Of a stretch of 64,000 nt of DNA, positions 25,875 through 34,889 are shown in pieces (the first letter of the stretch is position 1; each line of letters opens with the position of its first letter). This DNA is from Alcanivorax sp. Its GTDB lineage: Bacteria; Pseudomonadota; Gammaproteobacteria; Pseudomonadales; Alcanivoracaceae. The notes beneath the pieces are model-generated. The model was not told the DNA's origin. It did no database searches and saw nothing but the letters and a program-made list of their open reading frames with translations. Position numbers and translations under genes: made by a program. The stretch is from positions 64,659 through 128,658 of the forward strand of contig NZ_PBSH01000005.1 of NCBI RefSeq assembly GCF_002726155.1, given 5' to 3'.

Positions 25875-26464
25875 ACCGATGACTGCGGCGCGGGCATGGC
25901 CCGTGCACGCAGTAATCGATCTCGCAACAGCCAGCCAGCCGCCCAGCACACCAGCCAGGGGTCGATCAGGTAATCCCACAGGTTGTCACTGGTCAGCAAA
26001 CCGGCACCAAAGGCGCACTGAGCCGCCACCAGAATCAGGCAGGACGCATAGGCCCTCGTAATCCAGGCCAGCAGGCCGATCAACAACAGAGCCGTACTAA
26101 ACTCAAAACTGCCAAAACCCAACGAGTAAGGATCCGCATAGCTGGAGCCCATGCTCATCGGGTAGAACCACAGCGCCATCAATACCAGCATCAAGCAGGC
26201 GGTGCGTAACTCCCGCACGGGTAGCCAGTAATGGCCGGCGACACGGTGCTGAATCGCCAGCACCGCCAGCAGGCCGGAAGAAATACTAAAACCCGCCAGA
26301 TAACTCAGCACCCAGGCCCCCGGCCCCCACGGGTAGGGCAACAGTGACCAGACAAAAACCAGAACGGCCAGCACCACACGCCCACGCAAGGACAGCAGGT
26401 TGGCGCTGATACGCAACTGCACCGCCACCAGCACCAGTGCACAAATCACCAGATCAAGTGACAT
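25802..26464 (-). CDS. Polytopic membrane protein of the sialidase-like operon
   Basis: A 220-residue protein with six or seven hydrophobic segments and no catalytic motif I can name. The start ATG shares one base with the TAA of the upstream sialidase-like gene (TAATG), so the two are translationally coupled. Its C terminus (QSSVQPSEEGRGADGAAEAAGQNNAAR) is hydrophilic and encoded by DNA that also codes, on the other strand, for the end of the symporter. The tail may therefore have grown by loss of an earlier stop. It may assist the upstream protein or transport a product. Confidence 0.65.
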   Translation of the reverse strand: MSLDLVICALVLVAVQLRISANLLSLRGRVVLAVLVFVWSLLPYPWGPGAWVLSYLAGFSISSGLLAVLAIQHRVAGHYWLPVRELRTACLMLVLMALWFYPMSMGSSYADPYSLGFGSFEFSTALLLIGLLAWITRAYASCLILVAAQCAFGAGLLTSDNLWDYLIDPWLVCWAAGWLLRDRLLRARAMPAPQSSVQPSEEGRGADGAAEAAGQNNAAR

Positions 26465-27765
26465 TATCGAGCTCCCTGTTCTGGTTGTTGTTGCGCCGCG
26501 CGCCCCTCCACGGCATCCGCTTTCAGCCAGGCATGGCGGATCGCCGTCTTGTTCCAGGTGTAGAGCAGGTGCAGGTCCCCGTTGCGGGTACGCACCATGT
26601 ACGGGTAATCGTACTGAAACTCACACCCTCGGTGGGGTTGGCACTTGTTGGCTTTTACCCGCTCCAGGAACAGGCGCTGATCTTCAGGGATCGCTTTACC
26701 AACAAATTCATCATCAATCAGGTCGGCAAACGCATCCGGTTTCAATGCGTTGCCCCGCCACTGCTCACGATTATGGAAAAACCAGCGATCTTCCCAATGC
26801 TGCCCCGCGTCACGGGTTTCACGAATACACAGGTCATCGCGCTCTTCACGATTGCAGTTGGTCGCCACCAGCCAATGCCCCGGCCCCATGGCCACACCGC
26901 CCACGGCTGAGCTGGGATTGTCCACCGGCGCATATTCCAGCGGTGACCAGCGCCAGCCACCATCGCTGCTGGAGGACTGATACAAATACCCGTTGTTCGG
27001 TTCATTCTCATTGCGCAGGAAAGAGACCGCATGGTTGCTGTCATCCACCAACACCAGCGGCTGAATGGCCTTGCGCCCATGTCCGATGCGGGCTTTGCCA
27101 AGGATACGGTTATCCCGGTCCAGGCGCAGAATCTCACCGAACTTGCCGATCATCTCGTGATACACAGGCAAGCCGATGGAGCCATCGCTGTAATGGATTG
27201 GCGGGGTCTTGACCAGCGTGCTGATATTCAGGAACGGGGTCGCCACCAATGTCGTATCGAAGTCCCAGTTGGCGCCCAGGTCTGATGATTCCATCACCAC
27301 CAGACGGCTGGCCGCCCAACCACCGAAACTGACGGCCACCACAAATAACCGCATGTGGCCATCATCATCCAGCACCGGTACCGCATTGCCGAGTTTACGG
27401 ATGTGGCGCCCCCAGCCCCGGGAAATTTGTTCGCGGGTGACAGACACCGTCTCGTCGGACCAGGCACCTGACTCGGGATCAAAGATCGCGGAATTAATGG
27501 ACACATCCGCCGCCCCTTCACGGGTACCGGCAAACCAGAAAGCCCGCAAACGGCCGTCGGGCAGTTCCACCATGGAGGCGGCATGCACCATGCTGGTATC
27601 CGCATCGGACGCAAACCGGGTTTGCCACTGGGAAGCAGAAGGCACCGGGGCGGGATCTGCCGCCAGCAACTGCGGGGCCGGCTGCCAGAGCCGAGCCGGG
27701 GTGGCCGCAAAATAGCCAGCCACCAAGGCAGCACCGACCAAAAGATGAAACGCTCGTTTAAGCAT
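26464..27765 (-). CDS. Sialidase-like (BNR repeat) exported protein
   Basis: A 433-residue protein with an N-terminal hydrophobic segment (about 7-24) acting as signal or anchor. The rest fits a six-bladed sialidase-type propeller (BNR_2-like). Asp-box motifs S/T-X-D-X-G-X-X-W occur at about 160-167 (SSDLGANW), 266-273 (SSDGGWRW) and 317-324 (TRDAGQHW). An early HAASMVELPDGRLRAFWFAGTREG block resembles the first arginine-containing strand. True sialic acid hydrolysis is uncertain, because many environmental members lack proven activity. It is coupled to the membrane protein downstream. Confidence 0.75.
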   Translation of the reverse strand: MLKRAFHLLVGAALVAGYFAATPARLWQPAPQLLAADPAPVPSASQWQTRFASDADTSMVHAASMVELPDGRLRAFWFAGTREGAADVSINSAIFDPESGAWSDETVSVTREQISRGWGRHIRKLGNAVPVLDDDGHMRLFVVAVSFGGWAASRLVVMESSDLGANWDFDTTLVATPFLNISTLVKTPPIHYSDGSIGLPVYHEMIGKFGEILRLDRDNRILGKARIGHGRKAIQPLVLVDDSNHAVSFLRNENEPNNGYLYQSSSSDGGWRWSPLEYAPVDNPSSAVGGVAMGPGHWLVATNCNREERDDLCIRETRDAGQHWEDRWFFHNREQWRGNALKPDAFADLIDDEFVGKAIPEDQRLFLERVKANKCQPHRGCEFQYDYPYMVRTRNGDLHLLYTWNKTAIRHAWLKADAVEGRAAQQQPEQGAR

Positions 27766-27802
27766 AGGGAATCGTCACAACAGAAATATGCAAATGCTTG
27801 TT

Positions 27803-27816
27803 ATTGAGTACTCAAT
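27803..27816. promoter_or_regulatory. 14-bp perfect palindrome before the sialidase-like operon
   Basis: ATTGAGTACTCAAT is fully self-complementary and lies 38 bases upstream of the sialidase-like start codon. That is a good position for an operator over the leftward promoter. No regulator gene is adjacent, so the binding protein is unknown. Confidence 0.4.
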
Positions 27817-27949
27817 CAGCGCAAAACGCGCCGGGCGACAGTCTAGCAGCCGTTCACAAAATTGCCTGCCGTTAATACATATTTGCCGCACCGACTGTCA
27901 GTTAGCGCGGAGAAACCACAGGGCAAAGCGGTCAAAATGTGTTCAGCCC

Positions 27950-27972
27950 TATAATGATAATGTCATAATGAC
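27950..27972 (+). promoter_or_regulatory. TATAAT promoter element with start-site palindrome before the START-domain gene
   Basis: A consensus TATAAT at 27950-27955 would start transcription close to 27962, where an 11-bp inverted repeat (GTCAT-A-ATGAC, 27962-27972) is found. The -35 is poor, which suggests activation or weak expression. The transcript would have a leader of about 70 bases before the ATG at 28031. Confidence 0.4.
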
Positions 27973-28030
27973 GTCGCGTTATATGCCCAAACCAATTCCA
28001 AGAATAGCGAACAAGGACTCTTCGCCCCCT

Positions 28031-28780
28031 ATGGACAGGCTTCGACCTTTTTGCCTCAGTTGGCTTCTGCTTGCACTTTCTGCATTGTTCTCTGCCTTTT
28101 CCCCGGCATGGTCTGCACCGGCATCCAGCAATGAGGACCCCGACTGGACCCTGGTGAGTGACCGCAATGACATTCAGGTGTACATGAAACACCGGGATGA
28201 ATCCCGCTTGAAAACGTTTCGCGGCATCACCCGTTTTACCCTGAACGACGAGTACTCCCTGGTCGCCCTGCTCAACGATTACCCCGCGTTCCCCAAGTGG
28301 CTTCACTTTGTCGACAGCGCAGAAGAATTCGGCCGCACCAGCCCCCTAGACCGACAGCTGCGCTTTACCACCCAGCTGCCCTGGCCTCTGGCCGACCGGG
28401 AAGCAGTGCTGCGCGCCAAAGTAACGCAGACCCTGAACACCGAGCAGGAATCGGTGATGATCACACTGATTAATCAGCCCGATGCCTTACCCCCCAACAA
28501 TAACTACATCCGCTTCCCGGAAATGACCGGGCTACTGGGCTTTACCCGGCTGGGTAACCACGAAGTGGAAATGACCTATGAGCTAATTCTGGATCCTGGC
28601 GGCTACATCCCTGCCTGGATTGCCAATATTCTGCTCCGCGATGCCCCTTACTTCACGCTTGAACGCCTTCGCCGCATCGTCAACAAGCCGGAATACCAGA
28701 ACCATTATTACGACTACATTGATCTGCATGGCCCCGGCCGGCCCGCCGACGCCAGCCCGCAGGCCGCTCCCGGCCCGTAA
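28031..28780 (+). CDS. START-domain lipid-binding protein, exported
   Basis: The ATG at 28031 gives 249 residues with a clear Sec signal peptide (cleavage after SPAWSA, about residue 27). The body matches bacterial START/SRPBCC proteins: DWTLVSDRNDIQVYMKHRDESRLKTFRG, NDYPAFPKWLHFVDSAEEF, TQLPWPLADREAVLRAKVTQ and a C-terminal PAWIANILLRDAPYFTLERLRRIV helix. The fold makes a hydrophobic cavity for a lipid. The ligand is unknown. It stands upstream of a PlsC-type acyltransferase gene, which may hint at a link with membrane lipids. Confidence 0.85.
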   Translation: MDRLRPFCLSWLLLALSALFSAFSPAWSAPASSNEDPDWTLVSDRNDIQVYMKHRDESRLKTFRGITRFTLNDEYSLVALLNDYPAFPKWLHFVDSAEEFGRTSPLDRQLRFTTQLPWPLADREAVLRAKVTQTLNTEQESVMITLINQPDALPPNNNYIRFPEMTGLLGFTRLGNHEVEMTYELILDPGGYIPAWIANILLRDAPYFTLERLRRIVNKPEYQNHYYDYIDLHGPGRPADASPQAAPGP

Positions 28781-28883
28781 AGGAGCATCACCAAAACGTA
28801 ACAAAGTGCTTATCTGCCTGTCACTTTCGGCCAACCCTCCGCTACCATAGGGGCTCGTCTGCGCACAATCCGGAGAGCGGCAC

Positions 28884-29633
28884 GTGATGATGAGGCTGTT
28901 TTTCTTTCTCTATAGCTGGTTGGTCTTTGTGCCACTCATGGTGGCCACGACTCTACTGGCCGGTCTGACCTGTTTACTGCTGATTCCTTTTCTTCCCGCC
29001 GACAAGGTCGCCAAACTCAGCGCCATTCCCTGGGCAAGACTCTGCCTGCTTTATAGCGGCGTACGGGTCGACGTGCACGGCCGCCACAATCTTCAACCCG
29101 GGCAAAGCTACGTTATCGTCGCCAATCACCTCAGTCAGTTCGACATCTTTGTGTTGTACGGCTACCTGGGAGTGGATTTTCGCTGGGTGATGAAACACGA
29201 GCTGCGCAAAGTCCCGGTTATCGGCATCTGCTGTGAAAGGCTCGGCCACGTTTTTATCAACCGCGCCAACACCGAGGCGGCCATTGCATCACTCAACGAG
29301 GCCCGGGCACGGCTGGCCAACGGGGCCAGCGTCTTGTTTTTCCCCGAAGGCACCCGCAGCCGCGACGGCCAGCTCAAACCGTTCAAGAAAGGCGCTTTCA
29401 AGATGGCCCAGGAGCTGCAGCTGCCGGTGTTACCCGTGACCGTGTCCGGTACCTTCGACATTCTTCCTGCCGGCACCTTAAGGCTTCACCCCGGCGCCAC
29501 AACTCGCCTCATGCTGCACCCACCGCTCGCCGTGAATGGCAACAGCGAAGAAGAACTGCGAGTTCTGATACAGCAAAGTCAGGCCGCCATTGCCACACCG
29601 CTCGACGACAGCTGCCCGCAGCCTTCACTTTAG
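28884..29633 (+). CDS. 1-acyl-sn-glycerol-3-phosphate acyltransferase (PlsC-like)
   Basis: A 249-residue membrane-associated enzyme. An N-terminal hydrophobic hairpin (about 4-36) precedes the acyltransferase domain with NHLSQFD (catalytic His82, Asp87), RVGF/INRAN region GHVFINRANTEAA, and the phosphate-binding FPEGTRS (153-159). It transfers an acyl chain to the sn-2 position of lysophosphatidate in phospholipid synthesis. The first codon is GTG at 28884, six bases after a GGAGAG site; the following ATG codons at 28887 and 28890 are alternatives. The genome probably has other PlsC-type genes, so I leave the symbol blank. Confidence 0.9.
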   Translation: MMMRLFFFLYSWLVFVPLMVATTLLAGLTCLLLIPFLPADKVAKLSAIPWARLCLLYSGVRVDVHGRHNLQPGQSYVIVANHLSQFDIFVLYGYLGVDFRWVMKHELRKVPVIGICCERLGHVFINRANTEAAIASLNEARARLANGASVLFFPEGTRSRDGQLKPFKKGAFKMAQELQLPVLPVTVSGTFDILPAGTLRLHPGATTRLMLHPPLAVNGNSEEELRVLIQQSQAAIATPLDDSCPQPSL

Positions 29634-29959
29634 CCGCATTCCGGACAAGCTTTACCCCAGCGCCAGCCCACCGTGGCGCCAATGCCACGGCCCGGGCATG
29701 TTGTCCGACAAGATTGGCCCATTCTGCAGTGACAAAGTGTCTACACTCGATCGCCTGAATCGAGCTGAAAGTGCAAAGTCCAGCGCTGAAAGACGCCGGA
29801 TGGCTTATCAAAACCTGAAAGCTGTGCCGCAAATTCAGATAACGATGCGACACGGATGCCCGGGTTTTCGTTTCCCACTGCTATGGCTCGCGCTTTTGAA
29901 CTCAGCACTTTCAACTCAACAACGCAGCCGCCCCTGCGGGAGTGGACACAGGAGTGATC
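29634..29959. other. Intergenic region before the SDR gene
   Basis: This 326-base region contains no convincing gene. It has a GTGGCGCCAATGCCAC near-palindrome around 29672-29687 and a TGTCCGACA palindrome near 29701, either of which could be regulatory, and must hold the promoter of the SDR gene. Confidence 0.35.
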
Positions 29960-30799
29960 ATGAAGAATTTCAAAGACAAAGTGGCTGTCATCACCGGTGC
30001 CGGCTCGGGCATCGGCCGTGCCCTGGCTCAGGAACTGGCGGCATCCGGCGCAAAGCTTGCGCTCTCCGACATCAATGAAGCCGGCCTGAAAGAAACCGCC
30101 AACAGCCTGAATCTCGGCGAAGACCGCGTGATGACCAAGGTACTGGACGTGGCAAACCGTCAGGCGTTTTATGATTTCGCCGACGATGTGGTCAACCATT
30201 TTGGCCAGGCCAACATGATCTTCAACAACGCCGGTGTGGCACTGGGCGCCACCGTGGAAGACATGAACTACGACGACTTCGAATGGTTGATGAACATCAA
30301 CTTCTGGGGTGTGGTCTATGGCACCAAGGCCTTCCTGCCCTACCTGAAGCAATCCGGCGAAGGCCACATCATCAACATCTCCTCCATCTTCGGTCTGGTT
30401 GGCATTCCCACACAGTCCGCCTACAACGCCGCCAAGTTCGCCGTACGCGGCTTCACTGAATCCCTGCGTATCGAACTGGAAATGGAAGGCAGCCCGGTGT
30501 CCTGTACCTCTATCCACCCGGGCGGCATCAAGACCAATATTGCCAAAGCTGCGCGCATGAGCGAAGGCGTTGAGCGCATCACTGGTGCCAGCAAGGAACA
30601 ATCCATCCAGGACTTCGAGAAGATGTTCCGCACCACCCCGGAAGAGGCCGCCAGCACCATCCTCAAGGGCGTGCGCAGTAACAAACGCCGCGTCCTGATC
30701 GGCTCGGACGCGGTTGCCGTGGACGCCATGCAGCGCCTGCTGCCCACCAGCTACCAGAAGCTGGTGGCCATGGGCCAGAAGTACATGAGCAAAAAGTAA
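29960..30799 (+). CDS. Short-chain dehydrogenase/reductase
   Basis: The ATG at 29960 follows a CAGGAG ribosome site and gives 279 residues. The Rossmann motif TGAGSGIG is at 12-19, NNAG follows about 85 residues later, and the catalytic residues are Ser142, Tyr155 and Lys159 (YNAAK). The acid in the second strand (LSDINEAG) favours NAD over NADP. The C-terminal region is longer than in minimal SDR proteins and resembles enzymes acting on hydrophobic alcohols or ketones. The substrate is unknown. It is a single gene. Confidence 0.9.
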   Translation: MKNFKDKVAVITGAGSGIGRALAQELAASGAKLALSDINEAGLKETANSLNLGEDRVMTKVLDVANRQAFYDFADDVVNHFGQANMIFNNAGVALGATVEDMNYDDFEWLMNINFWGVVYGTKAFLPYLKQSGEGHIINISSIFGLVGIPTQSAYNAAKFAVRGFTESLRIELEMEGSPVSCTSIHPGGIKTNIAKAARMSEGVERITGASKEQSIQDFEKMFRTTPEEAASTILKGVRSNKRRVLIGSDAVAVDAMQRLLPTSYQKLVAMGQKYMSKK

Positions 30800-30880
30800 C
30801 AACCGGCCAGGGAATCACGCTTTTCCCTTGCCAGAAAAAGCCTTTGATGGTGCCATGGCTGCTCACTCACAGGAGTAGCC

Positions 30881-31471
30881 ATGACATCCTCAGAGGTTCC
30901 TTTCTCCCAGGCGGCCGAAAACAACAAAGGCCCCATTCTTCAGGTTTTACAGCAACACTGTCAGGCCCCCGGCGCCTTGCTGGAAATCGGCGCTGGCACC
31001 GGACAGCACGCAGCCTGGTTATCTGCACAGCTGCCCCATCTGCAATGGCAACCCTCGGACGTCCCTGAAAATCTGCCCACCATTCGCCACTGGCTGAGCC
31101 AGAGCCCTAATCCGGCAAAAACACCGTTGGCGCTGGATGTGGCGGGCCAATGGCCCACTGGACCATTTGATTATCTGTTCACCGCCAATACGTTCCACAT
31201 CATGGCGCAATCGCTGGTCGCTCACTGCATTGCTGAAGGCTGCCAACGACTCAGCACAACAGGGTTATTCTTGGTCTACGGCCCCTTCAACTATGATGGG
31301 CAGTTCACCAGCGATTCAAATCGACAGTTTGAAGATTGGCTGAAAGCCACTGATCCGCAGCGGGGCATCCGCGACAAGGAATGGATAGAGCAGGAATTTG
31401 CCCGCCACGGCCGCCAATGTCTGACAGACCATGCCATGCCTGCCAATAACCGGGTACTGGTGTTTGGGTAA
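30881..31471 (+). CDS. DUF938 SAM-dependent methyltransferase
   Basis: A 196-residue class I methyltransferase. FSQAAENNKGPILQVL at the N terminus, the SAM-binding LLEIGAGTGQHAAWLS, then QPSDVPENLPTIRHWL, LFTANTFHIMAQSLV and FLVYGPFNYDGQFTSDSNRQFEDWLKATDPQRGIRD are the complete DUF938 signature. The substrate is unknown. The start follows a CAGGAGTAGCC ribosome site. It converges on the small DUF1145 gene with 12 bases between stop codons. Confidence 0.9.
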   Translation: MTSSEVPFSQAAENNKGPILQVLQQHCQAPGALLEIGAGTGQHAAWLSAQLPHLQWQPSDVPENLPTIRHWLSQSPNPAKTPLALDVAGQWPTGPFDYLFTANTFHIMAQSLVAHCIAEGCQRLSTTGLFLVYGPFNYDGQFTSDSNRQFEDWLKATDPQRGIRDKEWIEQEFARHGRQCLTDHAMPANNRVLVFG

Positions 31472-31483
31472 GAAGCGACGGTT

Positions 31484-31747
31484 TCAGGCGCGAGCGCGGC
31501 GAACCCCGCGCATTCTCGGCTTAAGGTAAATCACGCCGAATATCATGGTCATCAAGGCATCACGCCAGTGAAACAGGCCTTTGCCCCGCAACCACAGGGC
31601 AAAGCCCAGGCATTCCAGCGCATGCAGAATCGCCACCACCGAGCCGGCGATAATGAGCAGGCGGTCAAAGGGAGCGGGTAAATCCATGAAAATGGCTAAC
31701 AGTACCCCCACCCAAAACACTACAATAACGCCGCGAAGTAAGCCCAT
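31484..31747 (-). CDS. DUF1145 small membrane protein
   Basis: The ATG at 31747 is preferred because an AGAGGA site lies eight bases upstream; an ATG three codons earlier overlaps that site. The 87-residue protein has two or three hydrophobic helices (GVIVVFWVGVLLAIF, LLIIAGSVVAILHALECLGFALW) and the conserved LECLGFALWLRGKGLFHWRDALMTMIFGVIYL of DUF1145. No function is known. It is divergent from rhlB. Confidence 0.78.
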   Translation of the reverse strand: MGLLRGVIVVFWVGVLLAIFMDLPAPFDRLLIIAGSVVAILHALECLGFALWLRGKGLFHWRDALMTMIFGVIYLKPRMRGVRRARA

Positions 31748-31759
31748 AACAAACATCCT

Positions 31760-31788
31760 CTGACAGCGCTGGCTATTTTTTCTACACT
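31760..31788 (+). promoter_or_regulatory. Sigma-70-type promoter of rhlB
   Basis: CTGACA (31760-31765, five of six matches to consensus) and TACACT (31783-31788) are separated by exactly 17 bases. Transcription would start near 31795, giving an 86-base leader before the rhlB ATG. Confidence 0.6.
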
Positions 31789-31880
31789 GTGATGTTTGGA
31801 GACGCCTTCAAAGCCCTGCCAGACAGGAACACAAGGCGACTGCACTCACAAAATCTCTCGCATTCAGACTGAGCGAATAC

Positions 31881-33167
31881 ATGCAAAAAGACAAGGCAAG
31901 CTCCTGGAGCCTGGAGCAATTTCAGGTCCCGGAAAAGGAAGGCGAGAGCCGCTTTCACGATTTCGACCTGCACCTGGACCTGATGCACGGTATCGCTGAT
32001 TCCGGTTTTCAGTACTGCACCCCCATTCAGGCTGAAGTACTGACCCACACCCTTGCTGGCGCCGATGCCATCGGCCGGGCCCAGACCGGCACCGGGAAAA
32101 CCGCCGCCTTTCTGATCACCGTGATCAACGACCTGCTCAAGCACCCTATCGACGTGCAACGCTTTGCCGGTGAACCCCGTGCCCTGATCGTGGCCCCCAC
32201 CCGGGAGCTGGCCATGCAGATCGAAAAAGACGCCAAGGTTCTGGCCAAGCACACCGACCTGCAGGTGATGAGTGTGGTCGGCGGCATGAACTTCAATCGT
32301 CAGCAGGAACGTCTGCAAAACAAGCTGATTGATATTCTGGTCGCGACTCCCGGGCGGTTGCTCGACTTCGCCAAGCGCCGCGACCTGTGGCTCGACCGGG
32401 TGGAGTTCCTGGTGCTGGACGAAGCCGACCGCATGCTGGACATGGGCTTTATCCCCGATGTGAAACGCATTGTCGGCATGACTCCGAAAAGCCAGTACCG
32501 CCAGACCCAGCTGTTCTCGGCCACCTTCAACGACGATGTGATGAACCTGTCCCGTCGCTGGACCCAGGACGCAGAAGTAGTGGAGATCGAGCCCACTCAG
32601 GTCACCACCGACACCGTCGAGCAGAAGGTCTACATCACCAATACCGACGACAAGTTCAAGCTGCTCTATAACCTGATCACCGGCATGAACATGGACAAGG
32701 TGATCGTGTTTGCCAACCGCCGGGATATTACCCGCCGGGTCAGCGACCGGTTACACAAGAAAGGGCTGAAAGTCTCTCTGATTTCCGGCGACGTGCCGCA
32801 GACCCAGCGCAGCAAGACTCTGGAACGTTTCCGAGCCGGTGATCTGCAGGTACTGATCGCCACCGACGTGGCAGGCCGAGGCATCCACATCGACGGCGTC
32901 TCCCATGTGGTGAACTACAATCTGCCGGAAGACCCGGAAGATTACGTACACCGCATCGGCCGCACCGGCCGCGCCGGCGCCAGCGGCATGTCAATCAGCT
33001 TCGCCTGTGAAGACGATGCCTTCCTGTTGCCGGAACTGGAAAACGCCATCGGCATGAAGCTGGAATGCGAATACCCGCCCGCCGATCTGCTGGCCGAGAA
33101 AGAAACGGCTGCCCCAGTGAAAACGCCGGGCAACGACACCACGCAAAACGCAGAAAAGAAGGACTGA
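31881..33167 (+). CDS. rhlB: ATP-dependent RNA helicase RhlB
   Basis: A 428-residue DEAD-box helicase. The N-terminal [26 protein letters not shown] carries the Q motif. Motif I is AQTGTGKT (about 68-75), Ia is PTRELA, motif II is DEAD (180-183), motif III is SAT and motif VI is [10 protein letters not shown]. The extension before the Q motif and the overall resemblance to Pseudomonas RhlB favour RhlB over RhlE. It unwinds structured RNA for RNase E-dependent decay. The C-terminal tail after about 400 is short and hydrophilic. The glpE gene starts three bases after the stop. Confidence 0.92.
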   Translation: MQKDKASSWSLEQFQVPEKEGESRFHDFDLHLDLMHGIADSGFQYCTPIQAEVLTHTLAGADAIGRAQTGTGKTAAFLITVINDLLKHPIDVQRFAGEPRALIVAPTRELAMQIEKDAKVLAKHTDLQVMSVVGGMNFNRQQERLQNKLIDILVATPGRLLDFAKRRDLWLDRVEFLVLDEADRMLDMGFIPDVKRIVGMTPKSQYRQTQLFSATFNDDVMNLSRRWTQDAEVVEIEPTQVTTDTVEQKVYITNTDDKFKLLYNLITGMNMDKVIVFANRRDITRRVSDRLHKKGLKVSLISGDVPQTQRSKTLERFRAGDLQVLIATDVAGRGIHIDGVSHVVNYNLPEDPEDYVHRIGRTGRAGASGMSISFACEDDAFLLPELENAIGMKLECEYPPADLLAEKETAAPVKTPGNDTTQNAEKKD

Positions 33168-33169
33168 CC

Positions 33170-33490
33170 ATGGCAACGCGAATCAGCCCTACGGATGGAA
33201 AAAACCTGTTTGATCGGGGTGATACTCTGTTTGTCGATATCCGCGACCCTGCCAGCTTTGCCGCCGGACACCTACAAGGTGCGGTGCATTTAAGCCAGGC
33301 CAACGTGGATCAGTTTCTCGCCAACACCGCTGCAGACCAAGCCTTGGTGGTGTACTGCTACCACGGCAACAGCAGTCAGAATGCTGCGGACTGGCTGGGC
33401 GAACAAGGCTTCAGCAATGCCGTCAGCCTGGACGGCGGCTACGAGGTGTTTCGCCAGCAATTCCCGGAATGCCTGGAAGAAATGGCTTAG
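33170..33490 (+). CDS. glpE: Thiosulfate sulfurtransferase GlpE (single-domain rhodanese)
   Basis: The ATG at 33170 gives 106 residues, the usual GlpE length. The single rhodanese domain has FVDIRDPASFAAGHLQGAVHL and the active-site loop CYHGNSS (Cys63), whose cysteine carries persulfide. The sequence after it, SQNAADWLGEQGFSNAVSLDGGYEVF, is typical of GlpE. It moves sulfane sulfur from thiosulfate to a thiophilic acceptor such as cyanide or thioredoxin. It is in one operon with rhlB. Confidence 0.92.
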   Translation: MATRISPTDGKNLFDRGDTLFVDIRDPASFAAGHLQGAVHLSQANVDQFLANTAADQALVVYCYHGNSSQNAADWLGEQGFSNAVSLDGGYEVFRQQFPECLEEMA

Positions 33491-33557
33491 GGCCTGTTCA
33501 CACTAGCTAAATCCGCTGGAAGCAACACGCCGCACGCTACACGCCAAGCCGGAAGAC

Positions 33558-33594
33558 ACAGGGCGGAGATCGTTCACCATACTCTCCGCCCTGT
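33558..33594. terminator. Long hairpin between glpE and ompW-like gene
   Basis: A perfect 12-bp stem (ACAGGGCGGAGA / TCTCCGCCCTGT) with a 13-base loop lies between two convergent genes. There is no T-run on either strand, so it is a likely 3'-end-protecting hairpin or part of a repeat, rather than a canonical terminator. CACGC-rich segments flank it on both sides. Confidence 0.45.
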
Positions 33595-33657
33595 CGTCCA
33601 AGTTCACCGTGACTTTACGACAGCGTTCAAGGTGCTGCGTGAAGCGTGTAATACCCC

Positions 33658-34341
33658 CTAAAAACGATAGCCCACGCCGACCATGTAGACCCAAGGGTCA
33701 ATTTCAACATCGATTTTATCCACCCGAGCGTCGTTCACATACAGCCGCGCTTCGGTATCGATATCGATATTCCAGACGCTAGCATTGAGCAGCCAGTTTT
33801 CATTGATGAGGAAATCCGCCCCCACTTCCCAGGCAAAGCCCACGGAATTGCTCAGCTTCACATCCACATCAGCACCGCCCAGCAAAGGACTCACTACGGC
33901 ATCATCAATGCTGTCATCGAAAAACAGCGTGTAGTTCACCCCGGCTCCAAGATACCCGCGTACAGGACCCAACTGGGGAGCATAAAACTGCGCCAGCAAC
34001 GTCGGTGGCAAATGGCTGGTTTCGCCAATCACCACCCCACTTCCCCCGGTATCCAGAATGATGTCATGGGTGAACGGCGTTGCCCCAACCAGTTCAACAC
34101 CGATGTTGTCTGTCACCATATAAGCGAACGTCAACCCCAACTGGGTATCATCGTCCACATCGACCTCCAGCCCGCCAACTACTGGCAATGCCGAATCGAA
34201 AGCATCACTGCCCACATCAGGAGCAACCTTGATCCCCCCCATGCGTACGATGAAGTCACCGGATTGATGAGCCACGACAGGCCCGGCCAACAAGACGGTG
34301 GACAACATCAACACACTTTTTCCCTGTCCGCGCAGTTTCAT
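33658..34341 (-). CDS. OmpW family outer membrane protein
   Basis: The ATG at 34341 follows AAGGGGAAGGG and gives 227 residues; an upstream ATG lacks a ribosome site. A signal peptide ends at PVVAHQ. The body is an eight-stranded barrel of the OmpW type: GDFIVRMGGIKVAPD, DDTQLGLTFAYMVTDNIGVELVGATPFTHDI, LPPTLLAQFYAPQLGPVRGYLGAGVNYTLFFDD and the C-terminal YMVGVGYRF ending in Phe. OmpW proteins form a narrow hydrophobic channel for small apolar molecules across the outer membrane. It is a single gene. Confidence 0.92.
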   Translation of the reverse strand: MKLRGQGKSVLMLSTVLLAGPVVAHQSGDFIVRMGGIKVAPDVGSDAFDSALPVVGGLEVDVDDDTQLGLTFAYMVTDNIGVELVGATPFTHDIILDTGGSGVVIGETSHLPPTLLAQFYAPQLGPVRGYLGAGVNYTLFFDDSIDDAVVSPLLGGADVDVKLSNSVGFAWEVGADFLINENWLLNASVWNIDIDTEARLYVNDARVDKIDVEIDPWVYMVGVGYRF

Positions 34342-34889
34342 ACCCTTCCCCTTATTCATTCAAAAACCCGGAGTGAATCCCCTGATGGGTCAACACGGCA
34401 CCATTGAACGCCACACTCGGATACCAAGCATTGCGCTGCATCAATAAAAAATCAGGCGTCCGCCAAATGCTGTCGCGGTTCAAACTTGATACCTGACCTC
34501 ACAGGCCTGCCCGCACACTGACTACCAGACTGGATGTCCAGACATATTGGCGCCCCGCTCGATTCAGAATAGGCGCCTCTAATTATGCAGACCCATGCAT
34601 ACCGACCGAAACCGCATAAATTTTGACCAACGGTGCAAAACATACCGCACGCCGATGCCAATCCATTCTGGTAGCAAACCGTACCCGGCATACACACCAC
34701 CGCACTGCGTCTGTAACGTTTGCACTAGCGCCTCCGGCAGCAGTCTTCCCGGTTACATACAGCGTGGTGCGAATGCCGCAAGATAGCTTTCGGAGCCATG
34801 CGCTCTACCGCGAAGCGGGGGTCTGCGTCCCATCGCCAGGCCCGGGATCTTCAATACCCAGAACCGAATAACAACGAGGTTGTATCACC
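34342..34889. other. 548-base intergenic region without a recognisable gene
   Basis: Both neighbours start from this region in opposite directions, so it must hold both promoters. All short frames here have codon use and composition unlike the neighbours and no ribosome sites. The segment 34570-34640 is richer in A and T than the flanks. I see no clear repeat or RNA fold. Confidence 0.4.

Noticed and set aside
29741..30802. A 353-codon frame antisense to the SDR gene
   Set aside because: It mirrors the SDR codons. The SDR gene has a complete set of active-site motifs and a ribosome site, whereas the antisense frame has none.
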